NCBI GenBank assembly: GCA_963855995.1
Contig: OY979719.1
Location: forward strand, 18,571,312 to 18,635,311
Direction: 5' to 3'
DNA from: Muricea muricata
Taxonomy: Eukaryota > Cnidaria > Anthozoa > Malacalcyonacea > Plexauridae
DNA: 64,000 nucleotides
Shown: positions 1 to 14,900 of the stretch, piece after piece
Position numbering within the stretch: the stretch's first letter is position 1
Layout: each line of letters begins with the position of its first letter
Translations under genes and position numbers: made by a program
The notes under the pieces: generated by a model
Told to the model about the DNA's origin: nothing
Databases searched by the model: none
What the model saw: only the letters and a program-made list of their open reading frames with translations

Positions 1-1320
<1,320 letters not shown>

Positions 1321-2598
1321 CAATGCACTGAAATATCACTGTAAATTAGCGCAAGGCATAGAATGACCATAGTAGAGTATTTAAGACACGTCATTTTCGT
1401 AGCATTTCATAAGAATTTGAATTTTTAATCATGATATTTCAAAACAAAGATTATGTTATTCATATTCGACAGTAATTCTATTTGAAAAAGGTTTTAACAT
1501 CCTCTGATATCTTTTATCTTTTATTACAATTCATTACCACACAATATTTCACCAGCTTTGTCCATTGATACATTCTGCATCATTACAGGCTAAAATCACA
1601 AATTTTGAGTTATTTTAGAATGACATAATTTTTGTCCTGTAGCACTACAGATGCCTCTACATGAACACAGCAACAAATTTAAATCAACACTTTTTTCCCA
1701 TGCAATCTTGTTGTAGAGATTTTGGGCTTTGTACATCATGACCTTCGTACAATCACAAGTCTGAACTCTGAAAAGATGTGAAATTTATTTGAATTTGTTG
1801 TTATTAAAAGCATCAAATTGACTGTAACCTTATCTGTTTGGCCAACAAAGAAATTATAAATTAACAATGGTTACTGTCAAATTTAACCTCATCTTCTATA
1901 GAAGGATTCATAGATTTGAAGTAAATGATTTAATGGGCAGCTAGCATGGTTGCACCAACAGTATATAATTAATAAAATTTAATGTTGACGATAAGTAAAA
2001 GTAGTTTTACACAAGCAATGTTACTTGGTTTTGTTTTATAACTTTTAAAATTTTATTTAGCTTAGCCACAAGGGCAGGGTCACCACAACAGCCAATTACT
2101 GTGGGCCTGTATTATCTATCCCACCCTGTCAACTTTCCTTGTGGGAGGAAACCGGAGTACCTGGAGAAAACCTAACTTGCGACAAAGCGCTGACAATACT
2201 CTTTTCACATGAGGACTGGGTTCAAGTCCACCTTACTGGGGATCGAACTCGGAATCTTAGAGGTAAAAGGTGAGTGGTCTGACAACTACAACACCATAAG
2301 TCTTGCAACTTCTTTATTTAGTATATAACACACACACAATGATTATGATACACTGTACAACACAGACTAACTTTCTACAAGCACACTCTCATCTTCTACA
2401 ATCACCAATCAATTCTTGCAAGTCCATGTAACTATATAAAGCAGGTCCATGGCAACATTCCTGGATGTTTTGCAGTAAAAATGTACATGATTTAGGGCAT
2501 GTAAATTTTCATCACACTTGCATACAGTTGCCAAAATTAGCAGTCCCAAGCAAAGTCCTCGTTGGGGGTAGTATCCCAATACTATAACTACGAGCCAC
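1321..2598. other. Convergent intergenic region RAB4/CCSAP with 3' UTRs
   Basis: AT-rich stretch between the RAB4 stop and the CCSAP stop. It should hold both 3' untranslated regions. No coding exon was recognised; short open frames here resemble nothing. The only distinct structure is the SINE-like repeat at about 2075-2310. Confidence 0.6.
2075..2310 (-). repeat. tRNA-derived SINE-like repeat (reverse orientation)
   Basis: Read on the minus strand, the right part has a tRNA-like head (TGGTGTTGTAGTTGTCAGAC near 2272-2294, then a B-box-like GAGTTCGATCCCC at about 2240). The body contains a conserved block, on the plus strand GGGAGGAAACCGGAGTACC then TGGAGAAAACC (about 2142-2172). The same block recurs in opposite orientation at about 56830-56905. 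This is the usual layout of a SINE: pol III head plus conserved core. Boundaries are approximate. Confidence 0.6.
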
Positions 2599-3842
2599 TC
2601 ACAAAATGTACCCACTGTTTTGATCACCCATGCTACAGTAACTTCTTTGGTATTCTGTCATAAACATTGGTGATATATGACTAAGGTCAAAGAACTTTTC
2701 TTTCATTATTTCACGTTCAAGATTTGCATTCTTTTTATTTTCTTCCAACCTCTTGGCAATGTCAAGTTCACGTCTTTTTGATGCTCTCAATGAGGCTGGA
2801 TAAACCTTTAAGGCAGCATTAATATATCAGCTTTTGGCTATAGTTTTACTTAAGGGAACATAATGAAATAATCTGATGAAGTTACAACCAAACTTTTTGT
2901 ACATGTATAATCAAACTTTATCTCTTAATGTGACACACATTACACAATTGAGCTGACATAAATGGGTTACTACAAACCTATACTAACAGGCTTTTTGTTA
3001 TTGGTTAGTTAAAACAATGAAAAACAATAAGCTTTAGAAATTTGTTTTCTAAAGAACGAATCACAGACATTGATGGCTTTTGTTTCAAAAGTCCAATCAC
3101 AAAGATTGATGATTTTAGGTTAGTATTACCCACAGAAACTCCAACTGCATGTCAGTTTTGACTTCCACTGCCTTTCTGTCACCTTTATCTTCCTTTCAAC
3201 CAATCGGTTGTGCTAGACCTACCCAATTAACATAGTACGCTCTTTTAAAATCTGGAAAAGGTAGCTGGTAGTCAAATCCGAACTGGCTAATTGATATATT
3301 GTACAATGTAATGCACTTACATCTTTTGAATCCGCTCTGACATTATGGGTATACTTCTTCTCAATTGGAGCGTTGTTGGCCCAACCATAACAAATGAAAG
3401 GCACTCTTTTGCCTAACCTTTCTTTATTACTCACCAATCCTTTCCCTTCAGACTTTTCTCTCTTCTTTCGTTTACTTTTACGATGTTTTGAGTGTTTTCT
3501 GTGTGACGTCTGTGTAGCCATTTCCTTGTTGGCACAATTGTTTTTATTTACATCTTCTGCTCTGTCCCAAGCTTGTTTCTTAACCGCTTTCTCAGTTACA
3601 GCAAGCCTATTGGCGTTTGAAGTTTTATTTGTACAACCTACTTGTCTTAGCTTGGGCTTTGTTTCCAAATCACCGTCGCTGTTTTCGCTGTCATCAGTGT
3701 CCCATTCTAAGGGCTGGTGGCTATGCTCAACACTCCTTCGTCCTACACAATAATCTTTCTTTCTATTGTATTCGCTTATGGCGACATTGTCCCACCTCGG
3801 GCCCTTGAAATGCTCTCTGTATTGACTATGAATAGTCACCAT
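2599..3842 (-). CDS. CCSAP: CCSAP homologue (centriole, cilia and spindle-associated protein)
   Basis: Two coding exons on the minus strand: 3842-3321 and 2805-2599, phase-0 intron, 242 aa (human CCSAP about 270). Family landmarks in order: QYREHFKGPRWDNV then CVGRRSVEHSHQPLEWD at the N terminus (vertebrate EYMKRYQEPRWEE and GRRLLEQAHAPWLWD); a long Lys/Arg/Ser-rich low-complexity centre; PFICYGWANN plus THNVRA; then LRASKRRELDIAKR and PMFMTEYQRSY (vertebrate PWMTEYMRCY). Known CCSAP binds polyglutamylated microtubules at centrioles, ciliary axonemes and spindle poles. An in-frame ATG 48 bases upstream (3890) could add 16 residues. I prefer 3842 because it places the conserved RYQEPRW-like block close to the N terminus, as in vertebrates. 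Confidence 0.88.
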
Positions 3843-3890
3843 TTTGCAAATTGAAACACTTGTTGCACTCCTCTTCCAAAACGTAAACAA

Positions 3891-4234
3891 CGCCGAGTAT
3901 CACTTGCTTCGTGTTTCCATGACAATATGGCAAAATTCGCGCGAAACACTGGCGCGAAAAAAACATAATACATGTGTCATTCAGCACTCAATATAAAACT
4001 GGAGTCACATATTTTCTACTCTATATATTATTTATTTTGCGGTTATCCTTATATATATACAAATTTGCTTACAAAATTGTGTTGATTACAAAACGTACAA
4101 ATATCTATTGCCTTTGATTAAATAAGTTTCGTTCAAGGTATATTGAAATTAGACTCGTATTATTATATTGAATGTTATCAACTGAAAATGAATGTATATG
4201 AATATCTCTTGATACCACGTCCGTCATACTCAAT
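3891..4234. other. Intergenic: CCSAP 5' side and ARF 3' UTR
   Basis: AT-rich 344-base gap between two minus-strand genes. It must contain the CCSAP promoter/5' UTR (a GCGCGAAA-containing stretch at about 3937-3958, GGCGCGAAAAAA, may be an E2F-like site; inference) and the ARF 3' UTR. Nothing else recognised. Confidence 0.4.
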
Positions 4235-5797
<1,563 letters not shown>

Positions 5798-7109
5798 ATG
5801 GCTGCCAAGGAGGTCGATGAAAATGAACTTCCAGACGAAATAATTAGTTCTTTAGAAGATTTCTACCACTCTTTGAGCGTAGTTGAAGAAACTTTAGATC
5901 CTCTCCTTACTAAATCAAGCGAAGAAGTACATGAAAAGGTTCGTGTTTTAGGGGAGAATAATGTTTAAAATGCCTCAAGGAGTGTAGACTGTACTCGATT
6001 GGCTCATTTTGCGACGAGTCGATGGTATTCATTACGTCGGTGTATTAGCTAATGTAAAGTTTTGGTTGTTTAATTCAATTTTTTGTAGCTAAGTGTGTTA
6101 GATAGAGCAAAGTTGGACCTCATGGTGGTTTATGCTATGAATTCAATGTTCTGGAGTAAGTATAAAAATGCTAATTTGCTAATAAATTGACTGTTAAAGA
6201 GGTTAGACCGGTTAATTGTGTACGTGTATGTTTATATTAGCAAATGTCTCAATCCATCAGCCTTTATCTATTAAGATGTTTTTTATAAATTTTGCTTTCC
6301 AGTCTATCTTATCACCCAAGGAATAAATCCTAAAGAACACGGTGTGCGACATGAATTGGTAAATATTTTATGCAAATTTCTTTTATTGTGTACCAGTTTT
6401 AGTGAGTTATGTAGTGATTCTACCACCTCATTGATCTTCTGACATGTTTGCTATATTAGAATGAAAATGAGGCCTATAATGTACAGACAGCACAACTTGA
6501 AAAAGAGTTGCATAAATTTCATGGCATTCATCCTTTTTATTTCAACAGACATATGTTTATGTACATGGTGTTTGCATTGCTTTAGGACAGAGTAAAGGAC
6601 TACATGAAGAAAATTAAGGATGTTAGTGATAAAAAGAAAGGTATAACTGACTGTTAAATGATTCAGGATTCCCAATCAATTTCTGCAGTATGAGCATGCA
6701 AATTTCTACAGTATTTCTACAGTATTCACACTCAGAACATTCTGATATATTTGATTGTTGTCACTCATGTATCATAATGTGCAAAACATTTAATATAGCT
6801 ACAACTAAATTTTCATTGTTACATTTCCAGCTTCTCTAAAGATTGACAAAGATGCTGCTAAAAGATTTGTTAAAGGTGCTCTTGCCAATCCAGGAGGTTT
6901 GTAAAAGGATGACTAAATATTCAGTTCCAAATAGCTCATTTGCAAAGGGTGGCAGGGGGACGTGTTTAAACCAGTGATTTAAGGCATGCTACAAAATATT
7001 CTATATTTTTCATATCTTAGCAGCAGATAGTGAAAAAGGTTACTCAAGAAATGTCAAGCGTAAAACAGAGGTTTCGTCTGAGAGGCGAAAAAAGAAAAAG
7101 ATCGACTAG
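5798..7109 (+). CDS. C1D: C1D nuclear matrix/exosome cofactor (Rrp47/Lrp1 family)
   Basis: Six exons: 5798-5938, 6089-6155, 6303-6358, 6586-6640, 6831-6896, 7021-7109; 157 aa (human C1D 141). C1D/Rrp47 binds Rrp6/EXOSC10 and helps the nuclear exosome process rRNA and snoRNA; it is also described as a nuclear receptor corepressor and DNA-binding protein. Sas10/C1D-domain landmarks: LDRAKLDLMVVYAMNSMFW, IYLITQGINPKEHGV, HELDRVKDYMKKIKDV, DKDAAKRFVKGAL. The tail is strongly basic (RRKKKKID, stop), as in the family. The start ATG (aagATGGCTGCC) is in good Kozak context. Head-to-head with the ARF gene. Confidence 0.94.
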
Positions 7110-7693
7110 ACTGAAGTGCAGCAAAAACATGATGAAAGATCTCAACCAGAAAAATCATTTGCAGAATGTTCAGCAATGCTCAAACTTTTGTGAATTCCTA
7201 AAAAACCACCTGGTTTAGATGTGAACTTTGAAGAAAATTAGAGAACACCAAGGTCTACATGCAATCACACAGTCATCGATCCCAACAATCCCAGAAGTTG
7301 CTTAAATAATTGTCTTTTCTTAGCATAACAAATCGAAAATATGATTCATCCGGAACAGTATAGAGATCAGCTGACCTCAAATGACTGGATGTTGGAATTT
7401 TAGCCTGACTTGAATTTTTTACTTCAACAAACGCGTGTCTGTCATTGAAATAGAATTATGTAAATGTATGTAGTTGCTGATATTGTGCACGTTTGTGTTA
7501 GCGCGGGTCTGTTTCATGCAATATTGAAAATTCATTCAAATCATTCTTCAGTTTAATTAAAATTCTCCGATTGTGATTGGTCGACGGGAAGTTAATAATA
7601 TCACAAAGTAAACATTGCAGAAGACCGCATCATCACAGCATTATGCCCTAAATATACAACACATAGTTTGCTAGTCCTTTCATTATCATCGCG
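7110..7693. other. Intergenic C1D to AIFM2
   Basis: 584 AT-rich bases holding the C1D 3' UTR and the presumed AIFM2 promoter. No repeat or gene recognised. Confidence 0.4.
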
Positions 7694-10600
7694 ATGTTTG
7701 TTGCAAGATTTAAGGTTTATTCTGCTTACGTTGGCAGCGGTGTGTTTGGCTCGGTTTTAGCGTATTCCTTAGCAGGGCAAGGGCAAGGTAAGCAGCTAAG
7801 CTGTGAGGGGAAAAAGCGTCCCTCTTGTACTGTACTTCGTATGAATATTTTTGCACGCTTGAAGCAACCTGTGTTTCACAGAGAACTCTTTATTTGGTAT
7901 CTTAGTATGTACTATAAAATGCATAGATGTTTTGCGGTGCTTATTTATCAGAACGCATTGTGAGGATCATGCAAAAACCACGAAAAAATATGCCAAGAAA
8001 AACACCCACGACATAAAACTTTAACAATGCAAAGAAAATAACTGACTTTGAGAAAATAACTTTTGGAACGGTTTCCGACCGCATGGTCCGCAATGCATTC
8101 TGCGAAATTGTACATCTGCTATATTTTGTTACAGTTACTTGCTTGCAGTCAGTTTGCCAGATTGATCTCAATTAGCCCATTAGTGAATGCCCCTCCTTGG
8201 AATGCAATGAAATCAACCCACGACATATTGAATTTAAAAACATTGCCAAACTCTAAAGTACCGTATTTTGAGGATAATTCATTCCACACACAGCCTCATT
8301 TGTTCATGCTGAGGCAAGAAAAGATCTAAAGGATATGCATGTGGTTGTTGTTGGTGGTGGTTATGGTGGAGTGGCAGCTGCCATGAAGCTGAAAGACCAT
8401 TGTAATCTGACGTTGATCGACAGTAGGAACTCATTTCACCACAACATGGGTGCTCAGCGCTCTTCTGTTGAACCAGGTATGCAGGGGGGTACGTTTTATC
8501 CAACAATGTTTCCTAATTGATAAGCTTTAAATGCAGAATGTGCTATGTATGAGGGGGGGGGGGAGGTTTGGGGGGATGGTGGTCTATGGGAAGTCATTAA
8601 AACTAGTACCTTGGAAATGTGATTTTCTGTTATTTGGGCATCATATTCATCTGCAGTTTTAATAACTTTGCAAGATTTGGGAAGCCTACAGCCCAGTAGC
8701 AGCATGGGAGTCTTCATCTGGGAGGGGCTGAACCATTCCCACCCATTCCACAGTTGCTGTTGGTAAAAGACTCAAGAAATTTTTGTCTTTTTAATCAGGT
8801 GCTTTTTTGTGTTATTTTGAGGATTTGCAAAGAAATGTTTTATTTCTTATGAACCAACATTTGGCAAAGGTTTCAAGCAAGGTGCTGTGAATGCTGTCAT
8901 GGCTCAGGAGAAGAAAGTTCAGTTAGTTGGAGGTGAAACTGTCAGTTATGATTACCTGATCATTGCAACTGGGACTGGGGGACCATTTCCGTGCAAACTT
9001 GGCATGAATGTGAACGAGAAAGAGGGATTAGCAAGTTATGACGAGATGTCTCAGTTGGTTCGTAAAGTGCATAAGATTATATTATTAATACCATGTGTAT
9101 ATAAAACAATGTACAAGTTAATAGAGCATTTGGCACAATGGAAACTGCCAAAATGTGCCACACAAGCAGGTCATTAACTGTTAAAATAACATGCATTTCT
9201 TAAGGTGATAGCTGCTCAAAAGATTGTCGTTATTGGCGGTGGTGCGGCCGGTGTTGAATTGTCTGGAGATATAAGAGACGATTATAAAACAAAAGATGTG
9301 ACTTTGATTCATCCACGTGAGATTCTTGTCAATGACAAAGTCAATGAATCATTTCAGGACACCATTAAAACTCGTTTGAAAACTCTTGGAGTCAAAACAA
9401 TCCTGGGTAGTTGGATAGTTCTACTTTAATGACAAACTTTTGTGATTGCCTTGATTGTTACCTTATCTTCAGTTTGAATGATTCATTTTGTTCAGCATTT
9501 TGAGTGGAAAAATAAGGAATGAGTTACAGCTAATGGATCTACTCTTTTATAGGTGAGCGTGTGAGCAATTTGAATGAATTGCGTGAAAAGAATTTCAAGA
9601 ATGTTGTTGTCAAAACAGACAAGGGGAAGAAAATCGAAGCAGATTTGGCCATTCCGTGCACTGGTTTGAAAATCAACTCTGATGCATACAAGAATAGTCT
9701 AGGTAGGTTACATGGGTATCATATGATCCTTATAAAGATGTTGTCCCTGCTCAGGCTCACCCCACCCCTCCCCCTTCTTCCCTCCCCCCTTCCTCCCCCC
9801 CTGCCCTCCCCCCTTCCTCCCCCCTCCCCCCTTCCTCCCCCCTTCCTCCCCCCTCTTCCCTTTTCCCCCTCTCCCTTCCCTCCTCTCCCTTCCCCTTTAG
9901 ACAACATTTTGGCTTTAGCTGACCTAGATGTTATATTTGTTTCATTCTGTCCTGTAGCTGATAAAACAGACAAAGAAGGCCAACTGATAGTGGACAAATT
10001 TTTGCAAGTGGAAGGCATTAAAGATGTGTTTGCCATTGGTGATTGTTCCAACATCCCTGAACTGAAAGTAGCCACGGGAGCCCAGGCCCACGGGGAACAT
10101 GTTGCAGAAAACATCAAGCTGTTAGCTGGGGGCAAAGAACCAAAGCCATACACTGTTAACCGTAAGTATATAAATATATTAATGAAGTTAACTAGGTCCA
10201 GTGCATAGAAATAATAGATATAGAATGCGTACTCGGTCACGAATCATGTCTCCACTTTTTTTCGCAAGTGCCCTTTTAAATCCGCCATATTGAATTTGAC
10301 CAGGAGTTGAACTGCAGAGTGTATATACAAAGTTCATCATAAATAAATCACTTAAATAGTATCACATTTACAGTTTAGAATATAGTGCTCTTGAAGAAAC
10401 AAAATGAAATAAAGATAGTTCTTCATATAGTCGTGTATTTAACACAAAAAACTGTTGTAGTTTTGCGTGAACATGATTTAATTTTGAAACATTTTGCATT
10501 CCCGAAGCATGACGGAAAATTTCGCTATAAACAAAGCCAAAGTGGCCAAATAATCGTTTTTTCATTGACTTTTGAAGCTCAATAATATATCTTTATGTTT

Positions 10601-11660
10601 CCGTTTCAAAAAACAGCAGCTATGTAAACTATAGTAAACTATGTATTATGTTGAGTGTAAAATGTAATTGTATGAGCAAATATCGGTTACTTGAAATTGT
10701 CATTGCCAAATTGCATGCCTTTTAAATATATTATTAAGAAACACAGACAAAAACCAACAAAGGTAACCATTTCGTTCTTTGTAACTATCAATCGTCGTAA
10801 CTGTTTTCATATATATGTATTTTAAAACGCTAAAACACACCTGTTGAGGTTGTTTTTCATCCTCTGACTCTGTTTTTGAGTTTTATCTTTTTCGGCTTTG
10901 CAGCAATATTGAAAACTTGTATTTTGTAACTCCAATTTCTTTGTATTATCTGCTCCGGACTAATCCTTTCTCGTAAAAAACTCATAAAATTCGTTTTCCT
11001 TTGTTTAAAAGTTTTTATGAACCATTTTTCCATGTAAAGTCACGAATTTTTATCTTTCTGTAAACTTTGCTTGACAAAAAAAACAATCGAGTGCCTCGCA
11101 ACCGCGCGAAATTCTCTGCGTAAGAGTCTGGGACTTATACTTGTTAAACTTTGTGGAAACAAAGCTGGGACCTGGGACTGAGTCTGGGACTTACCAAAAT
11201 GGGTAATAATTCCGTGTTCTCAGTACGCAAAATTAATCTTCAATCCATCAAAGTTAAAACATGACAAATAAAATGCTGGTTAGGATTAGGGTTTGGATTA
11301 GGGCTTGGATTAAGATTTATATTCGAGCATGGAATTATTACCCCAAAATGCCCTTATAAATCCGCCATTTTGTGGAGACAAAATTTTTACTGAGAAAAGA
11401 TTGGAGTACGCACTCTATATCTATTATTTCTATGGACCAATGTCATAAATGTAAATCTGTTTCACTGTGTGATCGACCGTTCTACCGTTTCGTTTGCAGA
11501 GAAAATCAGTATGTGTCTGTCAGTCGGTCGCAGTGGAGGAGCTGTACAAATGAGCAATGGTTGGGTAATGGGTGATTGGTTTGCTCGCTTCATCAAGGGG
11601 AAGGACGTCTTCACTGCAATGACGTGGAAAGCTATGAATAGAAAGATGCCTCCTGAGTAG
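7694..11660 (+). CDS. AIFM2: AIFM2/FSP1-like NAD(P)H-quinone oxidoreductase
   Basis: Seven exons: 7694-7787, 8294-8476, 8822-9057, 9205-9406, 9553-9702, 9958-10161, 11500-11660; 409 aa (human 373). FSP1 reduces coenzyme Q and vitamin K with NAD(P)H and suppresses lipid peroxidation. Two Rossmann motifs: HVVVVGGGYGG (from residue 47, FAD) and KIVVIGGGAAGVE (from residue 177, NAD(P)H). Other family signatures: DSRNSFHHN, GFAKKCFISYEPTF, IIATGTGGPFP, VTLIHPRE, ERVSNLNEL, FAIGDCSNIPE (second FAD motif), and a C-terminal MTWKAMNRK like human TSWKTMR. Unlike human FSP1, which starts MGSQ (myristoylated), this model starts with a 31-residue hydrophobic segment (from MFVARFK to the end of exon 1) that looks like a membrane anchor or mitochondrial leader. 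Confidence 0.93.
9755..9899 (+). repeat. Polypyrimidine low-complexity tract in AIFM2 intron
   Basis: About 145 bases of nearly pure C/T made of CCCCTTCCTCC-type units. A homopurine/homopyrimidine tract of this kind can form H-DNA; no such structure has been shown. It lies between the donor at 9702 and the acceptor at 9958 and may serve as an oversized pyrimidine region. Confidence 0.85.
10195..11438. mobile_element. 1.24-kb inverted-repeat element in last AIFM2 intron
   Basis: Left arm 10195-10234 (starting GGTCCAGTGCATAGAAATAA) matches the reverse complement of 11404-11438 almost perfectly. Further in, TGTCTCCAC and TTTAAATCCGCCATATTG on the left match GTGGAGACA and AAATCCGCCATTTTG on the right. 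No transposase frame is visible, so it is a large non-autonomous element or a decayed transposon. Target duplication not resolved. Confidence 0.7.
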
Positions 11661-11965
11661 CTTTTGTTGTCTGTTGTACTTGACATGCATGTGTGGTTGC
11701 GTATTTTGAAGTCATTAAATTTGTGAATTATTTTTTCGAAATATGTTGTACCATTGTTGGTTTGGATGTAAATATTTGTTTGGTTATTTGATAGTCCAGT
11801 CTGTGGTCCAGTGTTGTGTCAGATCAGTTACTTCATCTATTTTCAAAAAGAGACTGGACACCAAATGAAAAAAGTATTTTGAATGAAAAATTTCTTTTTT
11901 CCTAAACTTTTTTTACTTTTCTCAAGTAAAATAAATCACAAAAAGTTGTTCTTCCAAACGAGAAG
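11661..11965. other. Intergenic AIFM2 to CatSper1
   Basis: 305 AT-rich bases holding the AIFM2 3' UTR and CatSper1 promoter/5' UTR. Nothing else seen. Confidence 0.4.
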
Positions 11966-14900
11966 ATGACACGTCATCATATGCCTAAGAACTTGGAAAA
12001 CGCCAGTGAATTTCGTCTATTTGTGTACGAGCTTACTGAATCGAGGAGTTTTGGTGCTTTCGTGTTGTTCATAATTTTGCTAAATACTGTCATTCTTGTT
12101 GTCCAAACGGATGAAGCGATTTCAATAAAGGGAGGTAATCGAAATGGTTGTTGTTAGCATTTCATGTTAAGTACATTTTACTTTCTATACAAGAAATAAA
12201 TAAATTTTGCTCCAACAAAATATTACCTTCTTCAAATAAGGCTGTATTTGAGCATTTCTAAGATAAACAGCCTCGGATACAGCGTTGCACAATTAGCTAA
12301 AGGCTTTAGAGCATATTCTGAGTTAGTTTTCGTAGAAATGGTAGAGTACAATTATAGATTTTTAGTACACAAGTAAGCTATTGTTTATAAAATATCGTAA
12401 ACTATGAAAAGTCGTATACACCACTGTCCCCATGCGTTGTTTTGTGTTTTTCCAAGGCTGGTATTTTTCGGCGATGGATAACGTGTTTTTGGCCATCTAT
12501 ATTATGGAATTGATTCTCAAACTGTATGCCCTGGGGTCGCATTTCTTTAATTCAGGCTGGAATGTTATGGGTAAGTCGTTAGTATATTGTAGTATTCATT
12601 TACTTTTCACGAGAATTGAAATACATACAAGCTGGAAAATTTCTTGTGATTTAGTCCTTAATAACAAGAAACGAACTGAAATGAGTTATTGCATGAACGT
12701 AGCTGGGCTTATATCGATGATTATTTGTTGGTACAGCGTTGGACCTTTAACCTTTTAGATGAAATTTTGAAAAAATCGAAGTAGAAAAAATATTACCACA
12801 GCTTGAAAGAGCATTCTTAAGTAAGTAAAATGGCGAAGTTTGGTTGTAAAATGTTATAAACTATAGAAAATATAACCTTGCGAAGTTGGCAAATTTTCTG
12901 TAGTTTTGTATTATCCGTGAGAAATAAATACCCAAGGGTATCAACTGGGTATTATTTTCCACCCGTAATACAACAACAACAATCTTTATTAGCATTCCTA
13001 TTTAACACTGGTATTGCCCACATTAAAAAACTATAAGAATACATAATATAACTTTTCTCTATATACATAAGTTTGTTTTTTAAAGAAAAAAATAACAATT
13101 TTAACATGTTTTTGGTTATCAATTTTGACTTTTGGTCATGGCATCTATACAAATGTATACAAAATTTGCGAAATTCGCAAGGCTATATTTTCCATATTTT
13201 AGAACATTTCACAACCAAACTTTGCAATTTTACTAAGTTTAGAATGCTCTTTCAAGATGTGGTAATATTTTTGCCTGTTTCGAATTTTTTCAAAATTTCT
13301 TCTAAAAGGTCCAATTTTCCCGGCTCAAAATTTTATCAAATTAAATGTTTTCAGACATGTTCATAGTGCTATTTACAACGGTGGATTTTCTTCTTCCGCT
13401 GATCGTGCGCAGTGTTGGAGCGTTTGATGTTGCCGCGATCTTCAGACTCCTCAGAATGTTCCGTGCTATACGTGCTTTGAGAGCTCTAAGAGTGTTAAGG
13501 ACCATCAGGTATAGAAACTAATAATATATGCTGATATTGTAAAAATTTTCCCCTCGCTTGTCCGAGCTACAGTTTGTCGACCTGATCGATTCATTCAATG
13601 CTATTACTCGCTGATCAGCAATAACGACTGAAGTCAAATTTCTTTACTGCTTGCATCATTGGTATCATGGATTATGTCGAGGTACAGTGTGATTTGGGGC
13701 TGTAACTTTTTCCCCGAGAAATTTCAGTTTGCCCCGAAAAAAATTTTTATAAGATAATTTTTTCATAGAAAAAAAATGCCGTTCAGCTCATTTTATTTTT
13801 GCGATTATCTATTCATAACCGTACGTGTACCTTTCCATTGTCCAAACGCCGAAATCCTCCGAAATTTGGAAAAAAATTCCGTCTAAAATAATCCATTGAT
13901 GCTTTGCGGTTCTGGATTGAAAAATGGTTAGTGATTACTTTTGTTTACCAACTGTATGTACGGTCAATGTTAATAATGATTACTTTATGACTTAATTATT
14001 TTTCTGGCAGATTTCTGAAAAATCTTCAGGTGATTATGACAACTATCCTGAAATCATTTCGGGCCCTCAGTACTATTGTCTTGCTTATGTTGCTTGTTCT
14101 TTGTATCCTTTTTCAACGTCTATATTAATTAAGAATGCATGTTACAAAATAACTGTGGGGCCGGTTGTTCAAAGCCCGTTTAGTTTAAACGGTGGTTAAG
14201 CTTAAAAGAGAAACCAAGTCTATAGATTCATTCAACAACCAAACTAAAAGTTTTGAACTTTAATAGAATGATTATGCTTACAACTTCATATTTACTGCAA
14301 AATATTTAAGTTAATTGTTTAACGAGTGATGTAAGAGTGTTATTTAATTTTGACTTATCCACCGTTTACGCTAAACGGGCTTCGAACAACCGGCCCAGAT
14401 ATGTAGGATACTTTTACGTACATACTGTACTATAGGACGAAAATGGAGCTTCGGAGTTAATGTAATTCTTAATATACGTACGGTCCAGCGAAAATGCATT
14501 CTGTTGCTATACTTAAATCTAAACTTTATTTATTTTACACCGACAAGTTGAACATTTTCTTCGATGTAGATCGTTCTAGAACTTGGAAAACTGTGTGTAA
14601 CAAATATTGTTCTTTGCAAAATAACTGTTGCTCGTAGATGTATTTGTTATATGTTCTAATGTTCATGTACATTGTATTACCTGTTTGTGTGTAATGTAAG
14701 TTTTCGGGGGACTTGATGCAATATTTCAAATCCGACTATGACGACTGGACTAGATTTCAAGTCCGCGCAGTTTGATCCAACTGCAAGGACTTGAAATCTA
14801 GTCCAGTCCGAATTGGAGGATTTGGAATGACATCTCAAACGAATGAATTATTAATTATATCCAGTTCTTGGACTGAATTAATTTTGATCCAGTTCTAGGA

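Noticed and set aside
2865..2895. Second hammerhead (CTGATGAAGTTAC)
   Set aside because: CTGATGA is present but there is no helix II partner or GAAA box after it.
9719..10240. 173-aa minus-strand frame rich in Gly/Arg
   Set aside because: Antisense of AIFM2 exon 6 and the polypyrimidine tract.
11270..11310. Telomere-like GGATTAGGGTTTGGATTAGGG
   Set aside because: Only a few degenerate units, internal to a transposon-like element; no array.
13073..13366. Open frame over the intron before CatSper1 exon 3
   Set aside because: It lies in the right arm of an inverted-repeat element; no family resemblance.
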